Shown: in pieces, positions 34,489 through 44,092 of the stretch | How positions within the stretch are numbered: position 1 is the first letter of the stretch | How the letters are laid out: each line of letters begins with the position of its first letter | Source of the DNA: Vibrio lentus | Lineage (GTDB): Bacteria; Pseudomonadota; Gammaproteobacteria; Enterobacterales; Vibrionaceae | Direction of reading: 5' to 3' | Assembly (NCBI RefSeq): GCF_002875945.1 | Contig: NZ_MCZK01000155.1 | Span: 24,436 to 88,435, forward strand | Length of the DNA: 64,000 nt | Made by a program: the position numbers and the translations under genes | Notes under the pieces: generated by a model | Seen by the model: only the letters and a program-made list of their open reading frames with translations | Told to the model about the DNA's origin: nothing | Database searches by the model: none

Positions 34489-36378
34489 CTATCGTTTGTT
34501 AGTTTGGTCTATGTTGAAAAAAGCCAAGACTTCTTTTAAATCAGAAGTTCTTTGAGATATTACTATATTGGCTTCTTGGGTGTGCTGTGCGCTAGTCACA
34601 CTATTTTTTACGGTGGTATTGATTCCTTCAATACGTTCGGTGATATCTTGAGTTACAATTCTTTGTTCCTCTGATGCTGAAGATACCATTGTGTTCATTT
34701 CCGAAATCTCCATAACTTGCTGCCTAATATCAGTAAATGCTTGTGATAGCTCAAGCATCATCTCTTGTGAGCGATGAACTAGAGCTGTGTTGGACGACAT
34801 GTATTCATCAGCTTTTCTTGATTGGGATTGCAGTTGAGTAATGATATTTTTGATATCAACAGTAGAAACTTGAGTTCTTTTTGCTAAAGATCTGACTTCA
34901 TCTGCAACCACAGAAAAGCCTCTTCCATGCTCTCCTGCTCGAGCAGCTTCAATAGCCGCATTGAGGGCGAGTAAGTTAGTTTGTTCTGATATTGAATTTA
35001 TAACTTCCACTACGGAGTTTATATGTTCAGAGTGTTCTCTTAACTCATTGACGATTATGGCTGATTCAGCCATAGCCGAACTCACATTATTATTTATATT
35101 GTCGGCTTCGTTGATGACCTGCGCGCTGTTTTCTATGACTTGCATTGTTGCTTTTGCCATCCTATCTGCATGTGCAGCATTATCAGACACGCTAGAAGCT
35201 GCGGCAGAAAGTTCTGTTGCGGCGGTTGCGACTTGCTCTACATTATTGAAACCAGAACTAGCGTTGTTGTTGGTGTCATCAATTAACTGTTCAATTCTAG
35301 TTTGTTGTACAGCCAAGTCGGACATCTTTACGCTAGACTGATTCACAATATGAGAGATACTTTCTTGTAAACTTTGTAACGATGCCTGAACTTGATCTAG
35401 TTCGTTGTTACTGTTGTTAGCTTTTAGTGGGGTAAACTGACCAATAGACATTTTTTCAAGTGTAGATACCATGATTGGCAGATTACGAAGTTGTCTTCTA
35501 ATAGCCACATAAACGGTGATCATTAACAAAACTCCGATACAAATAAATAACCCTATGATTCCAGTCATTAGGCTCTTGTTCATAGCGTCTTCATGGCTTT
35601 GATTTGTCCATGCAAAAAGGTCGTAACTTTCGGTAAGAGGTTGTTTTGATACTGTGTAAGGTTCGTTAGATCCATCCGCAGTGTATAGATATGGATCTTT
35701 AGTTAATGTTTTGAAGTTCGGTCTTAATTCATAGATGTTTTTGTTTACCCAGCCTGTTTCTCTGGTTGCCGCATCGGCCATTACGATTTCACCATCCTTT
35801 GTCGTAATGGCAAACTCAACACCAAATTCGGGCATCAATTCGGATAACGTAATATCGACGCCGAATACACCAACCAATTGTCCATTTCTTTTGATAGGAG
35901 CAGACACAGAAATGACCCGTTCACCTGTATTACTGATGTAAGGCGCTGATACGTAGCTAGGGTATCCCTTTGCCGATATAGCGAGGAACCATTCTCTCTG
36001 TTTTTCGAGGACATTAAAGTTGTCAACCCAGCCTTTAGAGAGTGCACTAAATGGTGTGCCGTTGATATCTGCGAAGTAGACATCGATGAATGCAGGGTTC
36101 GCAGAATGAACCCTATTCAATACTCGAAGCATTCGAGATTCATCAAAAGGAGCATTGATCCCATAATAAGGTAGCAAGAAAGCAAATTGCTGGATCATTG
36201 ATTTGGCATCTTCTAAATTCGACTCAAAAGTTTGAGAGACGACGCTAACCACTTCATCGTTGTTTACCTGAATATTTTCCCATTTCCAGTTATTTAAGTA
36301 GTGGTTTGCGGACGCTAAAGCGAGCAAGAACAAACCGAGCATAACTGTAAGAAAAGAAAGGGATATCTTCTTGACCAT
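34489..36378 (-). CDS. Methyl-accepting chemotaxis protein with Cache sensor
   Basis: A 629-residue membrane chemoreceptor. Segment 1 is near residues 8-28; a periplasmic domain of about 240 residues follows with dCache-like sequence (VYFADINGTPFSAL, GQLVGVFGVDITL), which binds small molecules directly. Segment 2 is near 270-292, then a HAMP-like linker and the signalling domain with the conserved hairpin tip (SEQTNLLALNAAIEAARAGE). It ends NIDQTNKR, with no CheR-binding pentapeptide. The ligand is unknown. A single gene with a 258-base upstream region in which I see nothing else. Confidence 0.93.
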   Translation of the reverse strand: MVKKISLSFLTVMLGLFLLALASANHYLNNWKWENIQVNNDEVVSVVSQTFESNLEDAKSMIQQFAFLLPYYGINAPFDESRMLRVLNRVHSANPAFIDVYFADINGTPFSALSKGWVDNFNVLEKQREWFLAISAKGYPSYVSAPYISNTGERVISVSAPIKRNGQLVGVFGVDITLSELMPEFGVEFAITTKDGEIVMADAATRETGWVNKNIYELRPNFKTLTKDPYLYTADGSNEPYTVSKQPLTESYDLFAWTNQSHEDAMNKSLMTGIIGLFICIGVLLMITVYVAIRRQLRNLPIMVSTLEKMSIGQFTPLKANNSNNELDQVQASLQSLQESISHIVNQSSVKMSDLAVQQTRIEQLIDDTNNNASSGFNNVEQVATAATELSAAASSVSDNAAHADRMAKATMQVIENSAQVINEADNINNNVSSAMAESAIIVNELREHSEHINSVVEVINSISEQTNLLALNAAIEAARAGEHGRGFSVVADEVRSLAKRTQVSTVDIKNIITQLQSQSRKADEYMSSNTALVHRSQEMMLELSQAFTDIRQQVMEISEMNTMVSSASEEQRIVTQDITERIEGINTTVKNSVTSAQHTQEANIVISQRTSDLKEVLAFFNIDQTNKR

Positions 36379-36637
36379 TCTATGGATCCTTTAATACTAG
36401 AGGGAGCATTTATTTGATTTTTTGAGCTGGCCGATTGTTAACCAAATCCAAAGGATGTCTAGTTTTTAAAGGTTATTGATTGTTTTTGAGATATTTAATG
36501 GAATTAATGATTAAGGTAAAGAACGAGAAGATATAAAGGCAGTGATGTTCTATCTTATTTAAGCGATTAATCTAAAATCAGCTAGATTTATGCAAACCTA
36601 ACTGACTTTTTGGTACAAGCGGTGTGTTTTAGCGTTA

Positions 36638-38572
36638 TTATCTTGGTAATCGTTTTACCAATGCTAGGGTTTCACTGAACGGTTGTTGCTCTAACTTTCC
36701 GTACCCTGACATTTTGCTGGCTTTTAATTTGGTAGAAAGCGGTGTCGCGATTCCACATAAAAAGCGAGTAATGGCTTCATCGGTAATCAGTTGTTGGCTA
36801 TTGGATATGAATTCTTGAATCCAAGCGACGACGATCTCTTCATCTATAGGTTCAGCTTTCACGCTTGGTAGTGTGGCAATTTCACCTCGGCATACTGAGC
36901 AGTGACCACAGTTTTTGGGTGCCTTATCATCGGCGAAGTAACTCGCAAGGCGTGAACTTAGGCAGGTATCAGCCTCAAAGAAGCTCAGCATTTGGTTAAG
37001 ACGGTTTATTTCACTGTTCTCTTTTGTTTTAAACAACTCAGTTAAACGTTCTGATAATTGCATCATATCTTCAGACGTATTGTGGATCGCGTAAACATCA
37101 GTGATCTGCTTACTTTCCAATTCAATCCAGCCTTGTTCATTGAAGTAGTCGATAGCGGTAACAACACGTTGACGATCGGCTTGGAAGTGTGTCCAAAGCG
37201 CATCGAAGTCGACTTGGCACCAGACTCTTGCTTGTGGTGAGCATTGGAAAATAGCCTCTACGAAGTGTCGGCGCTCTCCTTGGAACTGCTCTGTGATCTG
37301 CTGTTTCGGACGAATGAACTTAAATTTGTAGTCAGCGAAGTAGCTGTATTTAGGCTCTATCACGCCTTCAATTTCGAGATAAACCAACAGTGTTTTTAGC
37401 GGAAGTTGACGAATGTTAGATTCACGCGATAGTTGGTTGAGCATGATCTCCCATTGGTTTGCACCAGAAGCCCCAATGTTTTGGTTTTCGTAGATCTCTT
37501 TTAAGACAGCTTGGATCGAGATGTTGTCTGGCGTATCACCAAATACGAAGTTCTCTAGCGTACTGAGGCCATACTTGTTGGCGAGAAGAATACATGCTGA
37601 AGGTTGACCATCTCGGCCTGCTCTGCCGATCTCTTGCGAGTAATTCTCTATCGATTTTGGCAAGTCGAAGTGAATCACACGGCGAATGTTTGACTTGTCG
37701 ACGCCCATCCCGAAAGCAATCGTCGCCACGATACAATGCACGTCATCATTCATGAATTGATGTTGAATGGCATCTCTATTTTCTGGTTTAAGCCCTGCAT
37801 GGTAAGCGACTGCGTTGATTCCAGCATTGCGCAGTTGCTGAGCCACCATCTCAGCCGTTTGTTGAAGGGTGACGTAAACGATGGTCGGAGCTTGAGGCGC
37901 TTGATTGGCGACTGAGCACAGCGTCTCTAGCTTACTCGTTTGTTCACAAGGCTGAATCGACAGATCGAGGTTTTGACGATAGAAACCAGTAACAACAACG
38001 CGTTGCTCATCGATATCAAACTTAGACTTCATGTCTTGGATAACTGAGGTTGTTGCGGTTGCAGTCAGTAGTAACACCTGTGGGATATTCAACTGTTTTT
38101 GGTATTGAGGCAACTTGAGATAATCGGGTCTAAAGTTGTGTCCCCATTCAGAAATACAGTGCGCCTCATCGACCACAAGCAGCGAGATTGGAACCTGAGA
38201 AATGAACTGGCGAAAGCGTTCGTTCTTCAAACGCTCGACGGAGATCATCAGAATTTTTGTGTCTCCGTTTCGCACAGACTGCATCACCTGTTGAGTAGTT
38301 TGTCTGTCTTGACTAGATTCTATCGCAGCGGCGCTGACCCCTTTACTGTGTAAGAAGCTTAATTGGTCTTTCATTAAGGCTAACAGTGGAGAAATAACCA
38401 AAGTTAAATGAGGTAACTCTAACGCGGGTAATTGGTAGCACAGCGATTTACCTGAGCCCGTCGGGAATATGGCCGCGGTAGAGTGACCGGATAGAACATT
38501 ATCAATGACTTGCTTTTGCCCATTACGCAGTGAATCGAATCCGAATACTTGTTTTAGCTTCTGCTCAATCAT
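36638..38572 (-). CDS. RecQ-family ATP-dependent DNA helicase
   Basis: An SF2 3'-5' DNA helicase of 644 residues. Walker A is in FPTGSGKSLCYQLP and the DEAH box in VDEAHCISEWGHNFRP. Helicase motif VI (QEIGRAGRDGQPS) is followed by the RecQ zinc-binding segment with Cys residues (TCLSSRL then CGHCSVC). The C-terminal part lacks an obvious HRDC domain, unlike E. coli RecQ, and ends with ALVKRLPR. It may therefore be a second RecQ-like enzyme rather than the pldB-linked recQ orthologue. It has its own upstream region and no LexA box. Confidence 0.9.
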   Translation of the reverse strand: MIEQKLKQVFGFDSLRNGQKQVIDNVLSGHSTAAIFPTGSGKSLCYQLPALELPHLTLVISPLLALMKDQLSFLHSKGVSAAAIESSQDRQTTQQVMQSVRNGDTKILMISVERLKNERFRQFISQVPISLLVVDEAHCISEWGHNFRPDYLKLPQYQKQLNIPQVLLLTATATTSVIQDMKSKFDIDEQRVVVTGFYRQNLDLSIQPCEQTSKLETLCSVANQAPQAPTIVYVTLQQTAEMVAQQLRNAGINAVAYHAGLKPENRDAIQHQFMNDDVHCIVATIAFGMGVDKSNIRRVIHFDLPKSIENYSQEIGRAGRDGQPSACILLANKYGLSTLENFVFGDTPDNISIQAVLKEIYENQNIGASGANQWEIMLNQLSRESNIRQLPLKTLLVYLEIEGVIEPKYSYFADYKFKFIRPKQQITEQFQGERRHFVEAIFQCSPQARVWCQVDFDALWTHFQADRQRVVTAIDYFNEQGWIELESKQITDVYAIHNTSEDMMQLSERLTELFKTKENSEINRLNQMLSFFEADTCLSSRLASYFADDKAPKNCGHCSVCRGEIATLPSVKAEPIDEEIVVAWIQEFISNSQQLITDEAITRFLCGIATPLSTKLKASKMSGYGKLEQQPFSETLALVKRLPR

Positions 38573-38717
38573 TTATGTTCTACCTGAGTTATTAAGTGTC
38601 GTATTGATGCTAAAGCGTTCGCCTATCTATGATCGCGCCGCTTGATGAATCAAATGTCTTGCACCTGATTGTACCTAATTCTATTCTGTAGCTCCTATAG
38701 AAAAGCACTCCAAAAGT

Positions 38718-39191
38718 ATGAATAAGTCTGAGCTTCGACAAATAATTTTAGAGCAACTAGAATCACGGCTACGCATCGCACAATCTGCGACTCAGCGAGC
38801 TATTGATGCTGCGACCGATGAAGAGACCGTGCCAGAGCACAAATACGATACCTTGGCGTTAGAAGCCTCATATCTTGCCCATGGACAAGCGATGCGAGTT
38901 CAAGAGTGCGAAGATGACATCCAGTGTTACCGAAACCTCGTCTTACGAGACAGTGAAAGAATCACCGTCAGCAGCTATGTTGTGGTAATTGACGAACATG
39001 ATGAATATAAACACTTTTTCCTTGGTCCTAAAGTCGGAGGGCTTTCTGTTACGTGGAACGAAAATGAGATTGCCATCGTCACGGCGAATGCACCATTTGG
39101 TCAGGCTCTAATGGGCAAAGAAGTCGGTGATGAAATTGAGTTTAGGGTTGCTGATAAACAGTTTTGCTATGAAGTAGTATCGATTGACTGA
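38718..39191 (+). CDS. GreA/GreB-family protein
   Basis: 157 residues. The N-terminal half looks like a coiled coil (residues 5-75), and the C-terminal domain matches that of Gre factors, with APFGQALMGKEVGDEIEF near residue 127. Gre factors rescue backtracked RNA polymerase by inserting the coiled-coil tip into the secondary channel. The tip here (TDEETVPEHKYDTLALEAS) has acidic residues, but differs from canonical GreA and GreB, so its activity is uncertain. It is divergent from the RecQ-type helicase. Confidence 0.8.
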   Translation: MNKSELRQIILEQLESRLRIAQSATQRAIDAATDEETVPEHKYDTLALEASYLAHGQAMRVQECEDDIQCYRNLVLRDSERITVSSYVVVIDEHDEYKHFFLGPKVGGLSVTWNENEIAIVTANAPFGQALMGKEVGDEIEFRVADKQFCYEVVSID

Positions 39192-39278
39192 ATGACAGGC
39201 TTATAAATATAAACGTTTTTCTGACAAAGAAGCATAAACTAGCGGTATAGTCATTGGGCAGATTGATGAGAGGGTGTT

Positions 39279-40037
39279 ATGAAAAAAAGCGTATTAATTG
39301 CATCATTAACAGTGGCTACCGCTGTTGTGAGCCTGCCAACTTTTGCAGCTCAGTGTCGAGTTGATTTGAAAAATGAACTACGAATTGACGAGCAGAAAGT
39401 CGAAATCCATCAAGTAAACGGTGACACGGCTATTCTTGATGACAACAACGATCTTTATATTCATGGTGAAAAGGTCGCACTTGATGCCGACCAACAAGCG
39501 GCAATTGAAAAATACCGTGACAGCATGAATGAGTATTTACCGCGCGCAAAACAAATGGCGAATGACAGCTTAGCCTTGGCGAATGATGTTATTGATGACA
39601 TCGCTGCCAGCCTAGATTCTCCAGAGTCGTTTGATAATGTAAAAGAATCAATGAAAACGTACTTTGCTGAATTAGAGGCTCGTTACTATAAAGATGGCGA
39701 GTTAGTCCTGCCGGCTGATAGTTTCGATTCGATGGCGAACGGTTGGTCTGAAGATTTCGAAAAGGCTAAGGAGATCTTTAACCAAGAGTTTACCTCAAGT
39801 GCCTTTAATGCGATGTCGGAAAAGATGAAGCAAGACGGCGGCCTAAATTTGACCGAAATGGCTGATAGCATGGCTGAATTAAAGCTTAAAGTTGAAGAGC
39901 GAATGAAAGAACACTCTCAACAAGTACAAGAGGAAGCGAATGAGTTCTGTGATTCTCTAGATGAGATGGCAGAGCAAGAGCAAGAGCTGCATAAAATCAT
40001 TCCGAACCTAAAAGACTACCAAGTATTTACTATCTAG
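39279..40037 (+). CDS. DUF2884 (YggN-like) periplasmic protein
   Basis: 252 residues with a signal peptide cleaved after TFA (residue 23), then the start of the mature protein with Cys26. It resembles YggN/DUF2884. The body is long-helical and acidic, with coiled-coil tendency (LKLKVEERMKEHSQQVQEEANEF). Two cysteines, Cys26 and one near 225, could form a disulfide. Function unknown. GAGAGGG precedes the ATG. The 87-base gap after the GreA/GreB-like gene allows separate expression, and it ends at a strong terminator. Confidence 0.82.
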   Translation: MKKSVLIASLTVATAVVSLPTFAAQCRVDLKNELRIDEQKVEIHQVNGDTAILDDNNDLYIHGEKVALDADQQAAIEKYRDSMNEYLPRAKQMANDSLALANDVIDDIAASLDSPESFDNVKESMKTYFAELEARYYKDGELVLPADSFDSMANGWSEDFEKAKEIFNQEFTSSAFNAMSEKMKQDGGLNLTEMADSMAELKLKVEERMKEHSQQVQEEANEFCDSLDEMAEQEQELHKIIPNLKDYQVFTI

Positions 40038-40058
40038 CTTGAGTTTCAGATTCGTCAG

Positions 40059-40090
40059 AAGAGCACCGATTGGTGCTCTTTTTTTATGGG
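40059..40090 (+). terminator. Terminator after the DUF2884 gene
   Basis: A 9-bp perfect stem AAGAGCACC (40059-40067) with GGTGCTCTT (40072-40080), loop GATT, then TTTTTA. Confidence 0.93.
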
Positions 40091-40310
40091 TTAAATAAGC
40101 TAACGATTAATTAAGGAATACCTTTGAATAGTCTGATCAATCGTTGTATTGATTTTATGTGGTCAGTTAGTCTGGGTAATTGTTAATAGTTTGGTCTTAA
40201 ATACTAAATAGATTGTAAAAATAAGATAATTGTTCATTTATTGGTTGTGCCTATCATTGCTTTTGATTACTGTACTTCTCAACTAGTTCACTGATTTTTA
40301 TGCGGGCAAT

Positions 40311-41672
40311 ATGGACCAACAATCTTCCTCTTCAAGAGAGCACTTTAGTTCTCGTTTGGGTTTTATTTTAGCAGCGGCGGGTGCGGCTGTTGGCTTAGGG
40401 AATATTTGGGGTTTCCCAACCCAAGTTGCCAGTAACGGCGGTGGTGCTTTTCTGCTTGTTTACCTAATCATGATCTTCGTGGTTGCTTTCCCGATGCTGG
40501 TGGTTGAGATGGCGATTGGCCGTCACGGTCAAGCGAACCCTGTCGATAGTATGCGTTCTTTGACTTCGAACCCTTTAGGTAAGAAAGTCGGTGAATTTGT
40601 CGGTTGGATTGGCTTAAGTGTCCCTAGCGCCGTGTTGGCCTTTTATAGCATTGTCGGCGGTTGGTTGATTTGCTTCCTTTTTGGCGCGGTTGCTGACCTG
40701 ATTGGCTTAGAGTTCATCGCCGATTGGTTCAAAGGCTTCAGTGTTGAGCGAAACGTGTTTGGTACCGTGCTCTTCTATGTACTGACTATCCTGATTGTTC
40801 AAGGTGGTGTGAAACAGGGTATCGAGAAGTGGTCTACTCGCTTAATGCCAGCGTTGTTCATTTTGTTTGGTTTACTGTTTGTTTACATCATGACGCAAGC
40901 GGGCGCGATAGAAGGCCTGAAGCATTACTTGGTTCCAGACTTTGAGAAAGTGTGGGATAGAAAACTGATTCTAGCGGCAATGGGACAAGGCTTCTTCTCG
41001 CTAACCATTGGTGGTTGCTCTATGTTGGTTTACGGTTCTTACTTAAGCAAGAAAGAGAACCTACCAAAAATGGCGATGAACGTAACCTTGGTTGATACCG
41101 CTGTCGCTTTTATTGCTGGCTTAGTGGTTATGCCTGCCATGTTTGTTGCAATGCAAAAGGGTGTACAAATCTACGCTGAAGATGGCTCACTATTGAGCTC
41201 TGATACGCTTGTATTTACGGTTCTGCCTTTGATGTTTGATAGCTTAGGCGTACTTGGTCAGATCTTCGCAATTGTCTTCTTCTTGTTGCTAACGATTGCT
41301 GCCCTTACTTCTTCAATTTCGATGCTAGAAGGGCCTGTAGCGCTAGTGAGTGAGCGTTTCAATACAAGACGAACACCAACGAGTTGGGTAATTGGTGGTG
41401 CTATTGCACTGTTCAGTGTGGTGATTGTTTACAACTTTGCTGCGATGTTTGGCATGGTTGCGATGATAGCAACTCAGTATCTTCAACCGGTCGCAGCATT
41501 GATGTTCTGCCTATTTGGTGGCTGGGTATGGAGCCGAGCTTCAAAAGTGAAAGAGCTTGAACAGGGCTGCCCTGACTTTCAGCTTGGTTGGTTTGGTAAA
41601 GTGTGGCCAATGTATGTGAAGTTCGTGTGTCCAGTATTGGTGGCAACAGTTATCTGGGCTTCACTTGGTTAG
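40311..41672 (+). CDS. Sodium-dependent transporter, NSS (SNF) family
   Basis: A 453-residue inner-membrane symporter of the neurotransmitter:sodium family, which moves amino acids or related compounds with sodium. The N-terminal signature GFILAAAGAAVGLGNIWGFP is intact, with the conserved unwound helix Gly and Asn residues of the sodium site. The length and about 11 predicted segments fit the bacterial 11-helix form (MhsT-like) more than 12-helix LeuT. The substrate cannot be told. Expected to use the sodium gradient made by Na+-NQR. The 225 bases upstream are AT-rich, without a convincing site. Confidence 0.92.
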   Translation: MDQQSSSSREHFSSRLGFILAAAGAAVGLGNIWGFPTQVASNGGGAFLLVYLIMIFVVAFPMLVVEMAIGRHGQANPVDSMRSLTSNPLGKKVGEFVGWIGLSVPSAVLAFYSIVGGWLICFLFGAVADLIGLEFIADWFKGFSVERNVFGTVLFYVLTILIVQGGVKQGIEKWSTRLMPALFILFGLLFVYIMTQAGAIEGLKHYLVPDFEKVWDRKLILAAMGQGFFSLTIGGCSMLVYGSYLSKKENLPKMAMNVTLVDTAVAFIAGLVVMPAMFVAMQKGVQIYAEDGSLLSSDTLVFTVLPLMFDSLGVLGQIFAIVFFLLLTIAALTSSISMLEGPVALVSERFNTRRTPTSWVIGGAIALFSVVIVYNFAAMFGMVAMIATQYLQPVAALMFCLFGGWVWSRASKVKELEQGCPDFQLGWFGKVWPMYVKFVCPVLVATVIWASLG

Positions 41673-41710
41673 CAGACCATTTAGCATCTAGATGATTAGA
41701 CTTTGAATTC

Positions 41711-41744
41711 AAGGCCACTCTTAATGAGTGGCTTTGTTGTTTTC
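41711..41744 (+). terminator. Terminator after the NSS transporter gene
   Basis: GCCACTC (41714-41720) pairs with GAGTGGC (41726-41732) around TTAAT, followed by TTTGTTGTTTTC. Confidence 0.8.
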
Positions 41745-41775
41745 GTATCGAACAAGCTTGTTTGCTCAATAGAAA

Positions 41776-41814
41776 AAAGAAAAAAGGCGCTGAACATACA
41801 GTTCAGCGCCTTTT
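41776..41814 (-). terminator. Terminator after lipA
   Basis: A perfect 14-bp stem AAAAGGCGCTGAAC (41782-41795) with GTTCAGCGCCTTTT (41801-41814), loop ATACA, ending on the minus strand in a T-run with one C. It lies 24 bases past the lipA stop. Confidence 0.93.
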
Positions 41815-41837
41815 CAATTTTGGTTTAAGCAATGTGA

Positions 41838-42803
41838 TTACTTAATTTCCATACCTTGAGCTTGTAAGTCAGCATGGTAAGAAGAACGTACAAACGGGCC
41901 ACAAGCTGCGTGAGTGAAGCCTAGTTCAAGAGCAATCTCTTTCAGCTCATCAAACTCTGAAGGCGGCACGTAGCGCTCTACTGGTAAGTGGTGACGGCTT
42001 GGCGCAAGGTATTGGCCTAGTGTCAGCATAGTTACGCCATGTTCGCGAAGATCTTTCAGTACTTGAACGATCTCTTCTTTCGTTTCACCAAGACCCATCA
42101 TCACACCTGATTTAGTTGGGATGTCTGGGTGTTGCTCTTTGAATTTTCTCAACAGATCAAGAGACCACTTGTAGTTCGCGCCTGGGCGAGCTTTACGGTA
42201 TAGACGTGGTGCTGTCTCTAGGTTGTGGTTGAAAACATCTGGCGGGTTGTCTTTCATTAGATCAAGTGCAACGTCCATACGACCACGGAAATCAGGAACC
42301 AGTGTTTCAATGCGAATGTTTGGATTCTGTTCGCGAATTTCACGGTTACAGTCAGCAAAGTGCTGAGCACCACCATCACGCAGGTCATCACGGTCAACTG
42401 AAGTGATTACAACGTACTTCAGCTTCATGTCTTTAATCGTCTTAGCCAGTTTCTTCGGCTCTTCTGCTTCAGGAGCAACAGGACGACCATGGGCAACATC
42501 ACAGAACGGGCAGCGACGAGTACAGATAGCGCCAAGAATCATAAACGTTGCCGTGCCGTGGTTAAAGCACTCGGCTAGGTTAGGGCAAGACGCTTCTTCA
42601 CAAACTGAGTGCAGGTTGTTTTTACGCATTGCTGATTTGATTTCTTGAATACGATGGCTGTCTGAAGGAAGTTTAATCTTCATCCATGCAGGCTTACGTA
42701 AAACTTCTTTCTGTTCAGCAGGCATATTCTTTACGGGAATTAATGCCATTTTGTCAGCGTCACGATATTTAACGCCTTTTTCCATTTGGATTGGTTTGCT
42801 CAT
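41838..42803 (-). CDS. lipA: Lipoyl synthase LipA
   Basis: LipA inserts two sulfurs into octanoyl chains on lipoyl domains by radical SAM chemistry. It has 321 residues. The auxiliary cluster cysteines are Cys68, Cys73 and Cys79; the radical SAM cluster cysteines are Cys94, Cys98 and Cys101 (CTRRCPFC). The C-terminal serine that ligates the auxiliary cluster lies in FVRSSYHAD. lipB, which provides the octanoyl substrate, starts the pair 4 bases upstream. Confidence 0.97.
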   Translation of the reverse strand: MSKPIQMEKGVKYRDADKMALIPVKNMPAEQKEVLRKPAWMKIKLPSDSHRIQEIKSAMRKNNLHSVCEEASCPNLAECFNHGTATFMILGAICTRRCPFCDVAHGRPVAPEAEEPKKLAKTIKDMKLKYVVITSVDRDDLRDGGAQHFADCNREIREQNPNIRIETLVPDFRGRMDVALDLMKDNPPDVFNHNLETAPRLYRKARPGANYKWSLDLLRKFKEQHPDIPTKSGVMMGLGETKEEIVQVLKDLREHGVTMLTLGQYLAPSRHHLPVERYVPPSEFDELKEIALELGFTHAACGPFVRSSYHADLQAQGMEIK

Positions 42804-42807
42804 GATT

Positions 42808-43467
42808 TTATGCTTCTGCTGTAATGTTACTGGTGGCTTGAATGTCTACTTGGTCATAGCCGAGTAGTTCTACTAGCTCTTGTATTAACTGTTGCTCAAC
42901 GCTTTCTAATTCACTGGGTCCGCCTAACTGGCTTACCTGTGCCATTTCCATACCTTGGTAACCACATGGGTTAATGCGTAGGAACGGAGACAGATCCATA
43001 TCGACGTTGAGTGCGAGCCCATGAAATGAGCAGCCACGTCGAATACGTAATCCGAGTGAACAGATTTTCTTGCCATCGACATAGACACCAGGGGCGTCAG
43101 GTCGGGCAGTTGAATTTATATTGTAAGCTTTCAGAGTGTTGATTACGAGGTTCTCAATATGAGTCACCAAATCACGTACTCCGAATTTTTTGCGGCGGAT
43201 GTTAATCAAAAAGTAAGCGACTAACTGACCTGGGCCGTGATAAGTCACTTGGCCACCGCGATCGCTTTGAATGACAGGGATGTCACCAGCATTTAATACA
43301 TGCTCGGCTTTGCCTGCTTGTCCTTGAGTGAAGACAGGGTTGTGTTCAACCAACCAAACTTGGTCTACGTCTTCTTCTGTGCGTTCGTCTGTGAACTTAT
43401 GCATGGCTTTCCATACAGGTTCGTAATCCTGACGGCCTAATTTTTTTACGATTAGCTTATTTTGCAA
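42808..43467 (-). CDS. lipB: Octanoyl-[acyl-carrier-protein]:protein N-octanoyltransferase LipB
   Basis: LipB moves octanoate from acyl carrier protein to apo-lipoyl domains. It has 219 residues. The conserved RGGQVTYHGPGQLV and the catalytic pair, Lys in GKKICSLGLRI and Cys in NPCGYQGME, are present. The start is TTG 43467 (the frame reads MQNKLIV), with AGGGAG about 8 bases upstream. It is followed directly by lipA. ybeD lies upstream with its own terminator, so the pair has its own promoter. Confidence 0.95.
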   Translation of the reverse strand: MQNKLIVKKLGRQDYEPVWKAMHKFTDERTEEDVDQVWLVEHNPVFTQGQAGKAEHVLNAGDIPVIQSDRGGQVTYHGPGQLVAYFLINIRRKKFGVRDLVTHIENLVINTLKAYNINSTARPDAPGVYVDGKKICSLGLRIRRGCSFHGLALNVDMDLSPFLRINPCGYQGMEMAQVSQLGGPSELESVEQQLIQELVELLGYDQVDIQATSNITAEA

Positions 43468-43614
43468 AGCTGCACTCCCTCAAGGATTAATAAAGTGAAC
43501 GCATTATAAACGCGAAACATGATTCTAACTACAGACGGACTGCAAGGTTTTTCAACTTTCTTTGTATTTATTGAAAATTAAGTTGAATGATTTTGAGTCC
43601 GATAGGGTGTTTCA

Positions 43615-43648
43615 AACAAAAACAGCGGCAATAAGCCGCTGTTTTCTA
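43615..43648 (-). terminator. Terminator after ybeD
   Basis: An 11-bp perfect stem AAAACAGCGGC (43619-43629) with GCCGCTGTTTT (43635-43645), loop AATAA, running on the minus strand into TGTTTG. Confidence 0.9.
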
Positions 43649-43662
43649 TGCGTAATCGTCGA

Positions 43663-43938
43663 TTACAGAACCATACGAACGATTTCGATGTCGCCCAGTT
43701 CTTTGTATAGCGTTTCTACTTGTTCAATTGAAGTCGCAGTAATATTGATCGAAACAGAGTGGTAGTTGCCTTTCGCACTCGGTTTTAGTGTTGGGCTGTA
43801 GTCACCAGGAGCATGACGCTGGATCACTTCTAGCACGAGCTCAGTAAGCTCTGGCTTAGCATAGCCCATTACTTTGTAAGTGAATGAACAAGGGAACTCT
43901 AAGAGATCTTTTAGTTTTGCATCAGAATTGATGTTCAT
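43663..43938 (-). CDS. ybeD: YbeD family protein (DUF493)
   Basis: A 91-residue ACT-like, ferredoxin-fold protein of unknown exact role, conserved between dacA and lipB in gammaproteobacteria. Start ATG 43938 (MNINSDAKLKDLLEFP) has GGAG 9 bases before it. An upstream in-frame ATG at 44073 gives a 45-residue extension that does not look like protein and lacks a ribosome-binding site. The sequence FPCSFTYKVMG and GNYHSVSINITATS is typical. It is a single gene with its own terminator. Confidence 0.93.
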   Translation of the reverse strand: MNINSDAKLKDLLEFPCSFTYKVMGYAKPELTELVLEVIQRHAPGDYSPTLKPSAKGNYHSVSINITATSIEQVETLYKELGDIEIVRMVL

Positions 43939-44060
43939 GATTAGCTCCAAAAGGCTAGACTCTCGCAAATTGGCGAAATGTCGATAAAAAGCGTGTTCGG
44001 TCAACAGACACGAGTAATAAGGCGGAATATTACGTGTAAATATCATCGAACTCAAGATCA

Positions 44061-44087
44061 ACAAAAGCCGCACATGGCGGCTTTTGT
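44061..44087. terminator. Hairpin terminator downstream of dacA
   Basis: An 11-bp perfect stem ACAAAAGCCGC (44061-44071) with GCGGCTTTTGT (44077-44087), loop ACATG. Its own arms carry the T-run in both directions. It lies 87 bases past the dacA stop, beyond a second hairpin. Confidence 0.7.
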
Positions 44088-44092
44088 TTCGT

